This document shows positions 8,001-12,846 of a stretch of DNA of 19,598 nt, piece by piece. Location: positions 1 through 19,598 of the forward strand of contig JAHIUG010000068.1 in NCBI GenBank assembly GCA_018817245.1. Reading direction: 5' to 3'. The notes beneath the pieces are model-generated. The model was not told where the DNA came from. It made no database searches and saw only the letters and a list, made by a program, of their open reading frames with translations. The stretch is from Patescibacteria group bacterium. GTDB lineage: Bacteria > Patescibacteriota > Patescibacteriia > 2-12-FULL-60-25. How positions within the stretch are numbered: the first letter of the stretch is position 1; each line of letters opens with the position of its first letter. A program made the position numbers and the translations under genes.

Positions 8001-8969
8001 GAATTGTTTGAAGCCAGATCACCAAAACACAAAGCCGTGATTGCGGATGTGTCCGGTAAAGTGAGTATCGTTCAAGGTGAGCGACGCATGATCGAGACAC
8101 CATCAGGTGAAAAAGTATTGGATACAGAGTCTGGTGGAAGATTCGCTCGTATCAGTCACATTGCAGTGCAAGAAGATTCACATACGATTGGATCAACAAC
8201 CGATAAAGTTCAAGTCAAAGAAGGTGCCAAAGTAATGGAGGGTGATATATTGATAGTTAGAAAGAATGGCGATGAGATTTTGTCTGAACACGAAGGCACG
8301 GTAAAGTTAAAAAAGAACGCCGTGGTTGTGATTTGGGAAGGACCGGCAGAAAAAGAACTTCCACTACCAACCGGATACCAGATTTACGTCAAAGATGGGG
8401 ACGAAGTGCAAGTCGGTGATCAGCTAACAGAAGGACATTTGGATCTTTTGCAGCTGTTCCGTGTGAAGGGTCGTGATGCTGTTATGAGATACTTGCTCCG
8501 CGAAGTACTTCACATTTATGCTTCTCAGGGACAGAGACTTAATGCTAAACATATTGAGATTATCGTTCGTCAAATGTTCTCACGATCCTATGTGAAGGTC
8601 GCGGGTGATACTAATTTGTTGCCCGGTGAGGTTGTTGAAAGAATGCGTGCGTTAACTGAGAACGAAAGAATTTTGGAAGCCGGTCAAGAGCAGGCTCAAC
8701 TCGAAGATATGTTTATGGGGATAACGAAAGTGTCATTGACCACTGAGTCATTCCTATCTGCCGCATCATTTCAAGAGACTGCACGCGTGCTTATTAACGC
8801 GGCGGTTACCGGTAAAGTAGATAATCTTCTTGGACTCAAAGAGAATGTGATCATCGGTCGTCTAATTCCGGCCGGAACCGGATTTGGTGCCTATGATGAA
8901 AAAGAAAAAATAGAAGAGGTGGTTAAGGAGCCTGAAGAGGAGCAAGCAGAGGAGACAGAAGCTAAGTAG
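5001..8969 (+). CDS. rpoC: DNA-directed RNA polymerase subunit beta'
   Basis: Catalytic beta' subunit of RNA polymerase, 1322 residues. In order: the N-terminal zinc site (CYCGKYKK...CDKCGVEV, about residues 72-93); the clamp; the catalytic Mg2+ loop NADFDGD (532-538, aspartates 534, 536, 538); the bridge-helix and trigger-loop region with MRTFHTGGVAG; and the second zinc site (EDCGDTDG...CRMRLGLCRKCYG). The tail is acidic (EEVVKEPEEEQAEETEAK). Compared with Bacillus or E. coli, about 80 extra residues (147-228) sit between the FIITDV strand and the LSENEY segment. They are almost entirely Lys/Glu/Arg helix, probably a coiled coil projecting from the clamp. The ATG at 5001, with aaattt in front, gives the expected N-terminus; there is no Shine-Dalgarno. 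It is cotranscribed with rpoB and ends at the terminator at 8976. Confidence 0.98.
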   Translation: MPFFQTESVKTTDFNAIRLKLASPEVIRGWSYGEVTKPETINYRTQKPEKFGLFAEEIFGPSKDWECYCGKYKKIRYKGIVCDKCGVEVTHSLVRRERMGHIELATPVSHIWFLRGVPSRIGTVLDLSVQSLEKIIYFASFIITDVNEDFKKEVIEQIRTEYKSKRKAIDSEHKREIEVANKKAEEEKQGKKVHEEALDRIEGEKKRRLEELDEDLSSSEKELKELKPLKILSENEYHEYSLKYGHVFEAKIGAEAINDLLQKIDVDATIDVLLVEYEGASEAKRDRIIRRLKVLKSLSQTKIEPHWMILKVVPIIPPDLRPMVALDGGRFATSDLNDLYRRVINRNNRLKRLMELNAPEVITRNEKRMLQEAVDALIDNSARHSKTVIAATGRKRQLKSLADILKGKQGRFRQNLLGKRIDYSGRSVIVVGPTLKFHQCGLPKIMALELFRPFIISQLIKRELVHNIRSANRFIESDHPEVWDILEKIAEDAVVLLNRAPTLHRLGIQGFQPKLIEGKAIQIHPMVCPAFNADFDGDQMAVHVPLTEEAQEEARNMMLSTKNLLKPATGQPVAKPDKDIAWGCYYMTTLVEPADGNIKVFSNPQEAIYIYQLGKLDIREKIKMRLTPGSEIIETNVGRVIVNKLFPDEIGFRNETVGTKELGEITKICLEINGFERAARFLDEVKDLGFAYITRSGFSYGMGDLPDLNSKYALLDEGANKVEVIDQQYKDGLLTKRERYTQIIRVWTDIKDRIQKLSKESLDKIGTVFSMIDSGARGSVGQLTNVIGMKGLVANPAGDIIELPIKSSLREGLDVLEYFISSHGTRKGLTDTALKTANAGYLTRRLVDVAQDVIITSEDCGDTDGVVLESKECEDIGEPLLTRLLGRVLMKDIKNPETNRALIKKGTLITEEHIRKLEALEKPIENAHVRSVLACRMRLGLCRKCYGYDLAYNQLVKMGTAVGIMAAQSIGEPGTQLTMRTFHTGGVAGVDITQGLPRVEELFEARSPKHKAVIADVSGKVSIVQGERRMIETPSGEKVLDTESGGRFARISHIAVQEDSHTIGSTTDKVQVKEGAKVMEGDILIVRKNGDEILSEHEGTVKLKKNAVVVIWEGPAEKELPLPTGYQIYVKDGDEVQVGDQLTEGHLDLLQLFRVKGRDAVMRYLLREVLHIYASQGQRLNAKHIEIIVRQMFSRSYVKVAGDTNLLPGEVVERMRALTENERILEAGQEQAQLEDMFMGITKVSLTTESFLSAASFQETARVLINAAVTGKVDNLLGLKENVIIGRLIPAGTGFGAYDEKEKIEEVVKEPEEEQAEETEAK

Positions 8970-8975
8970 ATACAG

Positions 8976-9008
8976 AAAACCCGTCGAGTGAATCTCGGCG
9001 GGTTTTTT
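8976..9008. terminator. Strong bidirectional terminator after rpoC
   Basis: A 13-bp stem (8976-8988 with 8994-9006, one T-G wobble) with a 5-base loop. It has a T run on the plus side (9003-9008) and, read on the minus strand, the complementary T run. It ends rpoBC and would also end a transcript arriving from the right on the minus strand. Confidence 0.92.
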
Positions 9009-9157
9009 GGAGAGAGTAAACTTGAAGTATCAATGGGCTTCAAGTTTTAGGAAGCACGTGACCGGCAAGGCTTCCTCTTGTCTGATTCGATCTTGGTCGA
9101 ATCATCTGCCGATGTCAGCTTAGTCCCCGTATTAATGATAAACTGCGCTCATCGGTG
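8976..9157 (-). ncRNA. Candidate structured small RNA of about 180 nt
   Basis: Four inverted repeats follow each other almost without gaps: CCGATG/CATCGG (9109-9155, with inner AGC/GCT), TGATTCGA/TCGAATCA (9083-9104, 8 bp, 6-base loop), AGGAAGC/GCTTCCT (9049-9076, 7 bp) and AAACTTGAAG/CTTCAAGTTT (9018-9047, 10 bp). All four stems are perfect. Read on the minus strand, a promoter (9191-9163) starts just before the first hairpin, and the bidirectional terminator at 9008-8976 follows the last. That order (promoter, four hairpins, terminator) favours a minus-strand RNA; on the plus strand the hairpins would come after the rpoC terminator. No reading frame fits. I recognise no family: it lacks the SRP RNA core, the long rod of 6S RNA and the tmRNA tag. 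Function unknown. Confidence 0.55.
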
Positions 9158-9162
9158 TTTAG

Positions 9163-9191
9163 AGGCTACCATTTTTTTGCCCTTTTGTCAA
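9163..9191 (-). promoter_or_regulatory. Promoter of the candidate minus-strand RNA
   Basis: On the minus strand: TTGACA (9191-9186), 17 bp, TAGCCT (9168-9163) preceded by TGG, an extended -10. The -35 is perfect, the -10 hexamer only 3 of 6. The predicted start near 9156 lies one or two bases before the first hairpin. Its -35 box overlaps the -35 box of the yebC promoter on the other strand. Confidence 0.45.
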
Positions 9192-9213
9192 CCCCCGAAT
9201 GTTCATATAAGAT
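9185..9213 (+). promoter_or_regulatory. Promoter of yebC
   Basis: TTGTCA (9185-9190), 17 bp, TAAGAT (9208-9213). The predicted start is near 9220, where the heptamer repeat begins, so the whole leader would be that repeat. Confidence 0.5.
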
Positions 9214-9218
9214 AAAAC

Positions 9219-9260
9219 TATTCCAACTTCCAGCTTCTAACTTCCAACTTCTAACTTCCA
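9219..9260 (+). repeat. Tandem 7-bp repeat forming the yebC leader
   Basis: Five consecutive units of ACTTCCA or a variant (acttcca, gcttcta, acttcca, acttcta, acttcca; 9226-9260), preceded by a degenerate sixth unit (tattcca, 9219-9225). The array ends five bases before the yebC ATG. It occupies the place where a ribosome binding site would normally be and contains none. Confidence 0.85.
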
Positions 9261-9265
9261 AATAA

Positions 9266-9988
9266 ATGTCCGGTCACTCTAAATGGAGTAAGGTAAAACA
9301 ATTTAAAGGCGCTATTGATGCCAGGCGTTCTGCTTCGTTTACCAAATTGGCGAGAGAGATAACAATTGCGGTGCGCGAAGGTGGCTCTTATTTATCTTTT
9401 AATTTTAAATTGAGGATCGCGATTGATCGAGCGAAAAAAGGTTCCATGCCAAAGGAGAGCATTGATCGCGCGATAGCTCGTGGCGCCGGAACCGGTCAGG
9501 AAGGCGCGCTTGAAAGTCTTGTGTATGAAGCTTATGCACCAGGCGGAACAGCACTTATAATCGAATGTCTGACTGACAACCGGAATAGGACTGCTGGCGA
9601 TGTTAAGTATCTTTTGTCAAAAAACGGTTCGTCACTAGCTTCAACCGGATCGGTTATTTATCTTTTCAACCACAATGGTGTTATTCAAATTCCGGGAGGA
9701 ATACCGGAAAATAATCGTGACCAAATCGAATGCGCCTTAATTGATGCGGGTGCGAATGAGATCAAAAAAGATGATGATATTGAAATCGTAATTTGCGCGA
9801 GCAAAGACTTGGCTGGTGTAACAGGCGCGATAGAGCAGCATGGCGTTGGTTTTGAATCCGCTGAAATCGAGTGGCTTCCAAAAATTACAATTGATACGCA
9901 GGAAGAAGATGGTTTGGCTTTGGAAAAACTTTTAGATGCTTTGGATGCCTTAGATGATGTCAGCCGAGTTTATACAAATGCCGCATGA
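9266..9988 (+). CDS. yebC: YebC/PmpR family protein
   Basis: 240 residues, the usual family length. The N-terminus MSGHSKWSKVKQFKGAIDAR and the following FTKLAREI, MPKESIDRAI and RGAG motifs are diagnostic. YEAYAPGGTALIIECLTDN is the conserved second domain, and the C-terminal third ends in a short acidic helix. Members have been described both as DNA-binding regulators and as cytosolic translation factors that relieve ribosome stalling at proline stretches; sequence alone does not decide which applies here. The ATG at 9266 gives the invariant MSGHSKW start. yebC next to ruvC is a widespread bacterial pairing. The family's usual glycine-rich stretch after REGG is replaced by SYLSFNF, a small deviation. 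Confidence 0.95.
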   Translation: MSGHSKWSKVKQFKGAIDARRSASFTKLAREITIAVREGGSYLSFNFKLRIAIDRAKKGSMPKESIDRAIARGAGTGQEGALESLVYEAYAPGGTALIIECLTDNRNRTAGDVKYLLSKNGSSLASTGSVIYLFNHNGVIQIPGGIPENNRDQIECALIDAGANEIKKDDDIEIVICASKDLAGVTGAIEQHGVGFESAEIEWLPKITIDTQEEDGLALEKLLDALDALDDVSRVYTNAA

Positions 9989-10037
9989 AAATTTTTAATT
10001 TCTAATAACTAAACATTGTGCGAAAGATTCGATTTTT

Positions 10038-10523
10038 ATGAGAATAATTGGAATTGATCCTGGATTTGGTCGAACAGGACTTGGGATAGTAGATTTGCAA
10101 GGGGAAAAATCCACGCATGTTTGGCATGAGGTTATTGAAACTGACCAAGGTTCGTCATTTTCTGAGCGGCTTCAAGTCGTGCGCAACGATTTAATAGAGT
10201 GTATCCGCAAATTCGAACCACAAGCCGCTGTTGTGGAAACTCTTTTTTTTCAAACCAACGTGAAGACTGCGATGAAAGTCGGAATGGCGCGCGGCGTAAT
10301 TCTATTAGCACTTGCTGATTCTAATTTACCGATTGTTGAAATAAATCCAAACCAGTTAAAGCAGGGGATTACAGGATACGGGAGCGCGGACAAGAAACAG
10401 GTTGAAGATATGGTAAGGCGCATCCTGAATCTTGTGAACGCTCCAAAGATTGATGACGCTTCTGACGCGTTGGCGCTCGCTATTGTTGGTGGACTTATTT
10501 ATAAATCTCAAAACAGAATGTAA
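10038..10523 (+). CDS. ruvC: Crossover junction endodeoxyribonuclease RuvC
   Basis: RuvC resolves Holliday junctions left by recombination, cutting two opposite strands as a dimer after RuvAB-driven branch migration. The 161-residue protein has the normal length and an RNase H-like fold. The four acidic catalytic residues are present: D7 (IIGIDPG), E67 (VVETLFF), and D140 and D143 (DDASDALA), matching E. coli D7, E66, D138 and D141. It lies 49 bp after yebC, with an AT-rich gap containing no clear promoter, so the two are probably cotranscribed. ruvA and ruvB, often next in this cluster, are absent here; a GalT-like gene takes their place. The ATG at 10038 follows a T run and has no Shine-Dalgarno. 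Confidence 0.97.
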   Translation: MRIIGIDPGFGRTGLGIVDLQGEKSTHVWHEVIETDQGSSFSERLQVVRNDLIECIRKFEPQAAVVETLFFQTNVKTAMKVGMARGVILLALADSNLPIVEINPNQLKQGITGYGSADKKQVEDMVRRILNLVNAPKIDDASDALALAIVGGLIYKSQNRM

Positions 10524-10526
10524 GCG

Positions 10527-10535
10527 TGGTAAAAT
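10527..10535 (+). promoter_or_regulatory. Extended -10 promoter giving a nearly leaderless message
   Basis: TGG-TAAAAT is an extended -10 box ending eight bases before the ATG at 10544. Transcription would begin within a base or two of that codon. The 17-bp-distant -35 (CTCAAA) is poor (3 of 6), as is common with extended -10 promoters. Confidence 0.4.
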
Positions 10536-10543
10536 ATCAATAT

Positions 10544-11458
10544 ATGAAACCAACGGCTAAAGATTCGTACATTCTGCAGGATGAAATTACCGGTGACTGG
10601 GCTATAGTCGCACCTGAGAGAATGCATCGTCCTTTTGATATTGAACGAAAGAAAAAGAACAATGACCCTTTTGCGCCCACAGCCATTCCCAAAGAAAGTA
10701 TTATTGCCAAATACGGACGCGGGGAAAACGAGATGATTGTTATGCGGAATGCGTTTCCGGTTTTTCGTCGCAAACGAGGCGTGACCGGTTGGCAGGAGAT
10801 TGTTGTGGAGGGAAGAAAGATAATACCTTTTTGTAATTCCACTCCGGCAAGAATTTTTAATCTTCTGGAGGCATTTAACGAGCGTTTCAAAGTGTTGCGC
10901 CAAGATTCGAAAATCAAATATATTCAGGCATTTAAAAACGAGGGTATATTAGCGGGCGCATCTCAACCACATCCGCATTCGCAAATTTTTGCTGTTTCAT
11001 TCGTGCCTGATCGTCTGCGCGATGCAGCCAATAGAAGACGAGCGGCAACAAAAAGATTGCGTATGACGTCTCACCGATATTCGCTGGGATTAGCAACTAA
11101 GGAGCGTATTGTTTTCTCGGATAAGAACGTGATCGCGTACGCAAATCCGGCAGCGCGTTTTTCTTATGAAGTTCGAATTCTCACGAGGCGCGCGGTAGAC
11201 AATCTAACCAAAACAAAGCCGGAGGAGCGGCGATCTCTCGCAAGTGCCGTTTACGCACTTTTACCTCTTATGAAAAAGCGTAAAATGTCTTACAACTTTT
11301 TCTTTCACGATGTGTTAGATGAGGCTGACGAGCATTTTGAAATACGATTTACACCTCGGTCCAACGTGTGGGGAGGATTTGAATTAGACACGGGAATTTC
11401 CGTAAATCCGGTACCGGCGGAATTTGCTGCTGAGGAATATAAAGGTAGCGGGAAGTAG
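10544..11458 (+). CDS. GalT/HIT-superfamily nucleotidyltransferase
   Basis: 304 residues resembling galactose-1-phosphate uridylyltransferases, which move a nucleotide monophosphate between sugar phosphates through a histidine intermediate. ITGDWAIVAPERMHRP near the N-terminus matches the GalT opening. FKNEG.LAGASQPHPHSQ holds the active-site H143-P-H145-S-Q147, with H145 the expected nucleophile. HFEIRFTPR and GGFELDTGISVNPVPAE match the C-terminal half. The CPFC zinc pair of classical GalT is missing (DPFAP occupies the region), so the true substrate may differ, e.g. another NDP-sugar or ADP-sugar. I start at ATG 10544 because the conserved N-terminus follows it; a GTG at 10526 would sit inside the likely promoter. 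The start lies 20 bp after ruvC. Confidence 0.8.
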   Translation: MKPTAKDSYILQDEITGDWAIVAPERMHRPFDIERKKKNNDPFAPTAIPKESIIAKYGRGENEMIVMRNAFPVFRRKRGVTGWQEIVVEGRKIIPFCNSTPARIFNLLEAFNERFKVLRQDSKIKYIQAFKNEGILAGASQPHPHSQIFAVSFVPDRLRDAANRRRAATKRLRMTSHRYSLGLATKERIVFSDKNVIAYANPAARFSYEVRILTRRAVDNLTKTKPEERRSLASAVYALLPLMKKRKMSYNFFFHDVLDEADEHFEIRFTPRSNVWGGFELDTGISVNPVPAEFAAEEYKGSGK

Positions 11459-11514
11459 GTTTTGGGGGCGGGAATCCGCAAGCTTACAAAGGCTGAATTT
11501 AGCTGATTTTAGAC

Positions 11515-11543
11515 TTGCCAGTAGGGGTAAATCATGTTAAAAT
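11515..11543 (+). promoter_or_regulatory. Promoter of the MBL-fold gene
   Basis: TTGCCA (11515-11520), 17 bp, TAAAAT (11538-11543) with TGT directly in front, an extended -10. The start is expected near 11550, leaving a leader of about 29 bases without a Shine-Dalgarno. Confidence 0.6.
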
Positions 11544-11578
11544 TCTGGGGTTATTGAATACTAAAAACCTATTGATTT

Positions 11579-12223
11579 ATGCAGATTTTTTGGCACGGAT
11601 TATCGTGTATTCGCATCGAAGCAAAGACAGGTGAGGCAGAGGCAACTTTGGTAACTGATCCATATTCAAATGAAACCGGGCTGCGTTTTCCAAGAACTTT
11701 GGAAGCGGATATTTTGGCGCTCACTCATCAGGATAAAAAACTTTTTAACATTGAAGCTGTTGGCGGTGAGCCGTTTGTCGTATCAGAACCAGGGGAGTAC
11801 GAGGTGGCAAATCTCTTCGTTCACAGCATTCAGGATCCGGAGGCGGAACAAGAAAAATTACGATCCATAATTTATCGTTTTGATTCAGAAGGAATGAAGA
11901 TCGCCTTCTTAGGCAACCTTAAACGTCAACTTACAAATTTTGAGATAGAAACGCTTGGAGACATCGATATTTTGATGGTGCCGGTTGGTGGCAGTTCAGT
12001 ATTGGATGCAAAAGGAGCTGCAAATGTTATAAAGGCGATTGAGCCTCGCATAGTCGTTCCGATTCATTATTATGTTCAAGGCATTAAAGAGAAACTAAAT
12101 GATGTTGATGCTTTTTGTAAGCAGCTCGGAGTTTGCAAAAGAGAAAATGTAAACAAGCTCAAGATTGAAAAGAAGGATTTGCCAATGGATGAAATGTTGG
12201 TTTACGTGATTGAGAGAACCTGA
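11579..12223 (+). CDS. MBL-fold protein with degenerate metal site
   Basis: 214 residues with the outline of the small UlaG-like metallo-beta-lactamase fold: IFWHGLSCIRIE opening, LVTDPYS strand, LALTH (46-50), PGEYEV (71-76), MKIAFLGNL, IDILMVPVGG (129-138) and VVPIHYY (159-165). Family hydrolases bind two metals through a THxHxDH motif. Here the motif is T-H50-Q-D52-K-K, so the second histidine and the DH pair are gone, and the later metal-ligand stretch reads FLGNLKRQ with no acidic residue. Only H50, D52 and H163 remain of the usual set. It is probably not a standard hydrolase; a structural, nucleic-acid-binding or one-metal role is possible but unproven. It has its own promoter and lies in the same direction as gyrA. 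Confidence 0.75.
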   Translation: MQIFWHGLSCIRIEAKTGEAEATLVTDPYSNETGLRFPRTLEADILALTHQDKKLFNIEAVGGEPFVVSEPGEYEVANLFVHSIQDPEAEQEKLRSIIYRFDSEGMKIAFLGNLKRQLTNFEIETLGDIDILMVPVGGSSVLDAKGAANVIKAIEPRIVVPIHYYVQGIKEKLNDVDAFCKQLGVCKRENVNKLKIEKKDLPMDEMLVYVIERT

Positions 12224-12247
12224 GTACGAGAACATAAAAGTACGAGA
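12223..12247 (+). repeat. 9-bp direct repeat before the membrane-protein gene
   Basis: AGTACGAGA occurs at 12223-12231 and 12239-12247, overlapping the last base of the MBL gene. A purine-rich run (caagcaagagaaaag) follows, then the start codon at 12280. Confidence 0.6.
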
Positions 12248-12279
12248 GCACAAGCAAGAGAAAAGAAATTTGATCTATC

Positions 12280-12831
12280 ATGTCAGTAAAGAAAAAGGTT
12301 ACAACTAAAAAGTTTGCCAAAAAGAAGTCTTCCACAAAGCGGAAGTCTGTTTCAAACAGCGCTCGCAAATCTGAAGCAACAAAGAGAATTGCGAAAAATG
12401 AATTGCAAAAAGCGGATATTAGATTCTCAACATATCAAGCAACTCCCCGGATCATTTCAGAAGATGAAAAAAGGCAACTAATCTTAGCTCATGTAGACGC
12501 TCGCGAACCGATCGATTCAAGGAAGCAAGTGAATTTATGGATGGGAGTTGGTGTTTGCGTTTGCATAGTGGTCGGAGCCTGGTTGTTAACGGTGGGTGGT
12601 AATATCAAAAGAATATGGACAAAACCACTTGATGCGAATCTTCAACAAGCCCTGGATGATACAAGGTATTTTAAAGAAACAGTGGTAAAAGAAAATATGG
12701 ATGACGTAAGAGAATTGCAAAATAAAATAAAAGATACGTCAGTAAGAGTTCAATACGCGGCTCAGGAGGAAGAGATAATAAAAGAAATATCAGAGCGAAT
12801 AACCAGTTCAACGATAGATGATCAACGATAA
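12280..12831 (+). CDS. One-pass membrane protein with basic N-terminus, function unknown
   Basis: 183 residues in three parts: a very lysine/serine/threonine-rich, probably disordered N-terminus (1-44); a single hydrophobic segment LWMGVGVCVCIVVGAWLLTV (86-105); and a charged helical C-terminal part (about 118-175) that could form a coiled coil. There is no signal-peptide cleavage pattern. The lysine-rich head followed by the membrane segment suggests N-in, C-out topology, with the basic head possibly near nucleic acid in the cytoplasm; this is inference. I recognise no family. It lies between the MBL gene (56 bp before) and gyrA (15 bp after) and is probably cotranscribed with gyrA. Confidence 0.75.
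   Translation: MSVKKKVTTKKFAKKKSSTKRKSVSNSARKSEATKRIAKNELQKADIRFSTYQATPRIISEDEKRQLILAHVDAREPIDSRKQVNLWMGVGVCVCIVVGAWLLTVGGNIKRIWTKPLDANLQQALDDTRYFKETVVKENMDDVRELQNKIKDTSVRVQYAAQEEEIIKEISERITSSTIDDQR
12808..12830 (+). repeat. 9-bp direct repeat before gyrA
   Basis: TCAACGATA occurs at 12808-12816 and 12822-12830, across the end of the membrane-protein gene. Further partial echoes (aacgttt, aacgaattt) run up to the gyrA ATG. Confidence 0.6.
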
Positions 12832-12846
12832 ACGTTTAACGAATTT

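Noticed and set aside
9083..9104. PaaX-type operator (TGATTC...GAATCA) in the rpoC-yebC gap
   Set aside because: The arms match, but the spacing is 10 bases rather than the 27-28 known for PaaX, and the site is better explained as one stem of the candidate RNA.
9266..9988. Recoded TGA (code 25) as in Gracilibacteria
   Set aside because: TGA ends yebC, the MBL gene and the PaaX-like gene at the expected family lengths, and the large genes contain no in-frame TGA.
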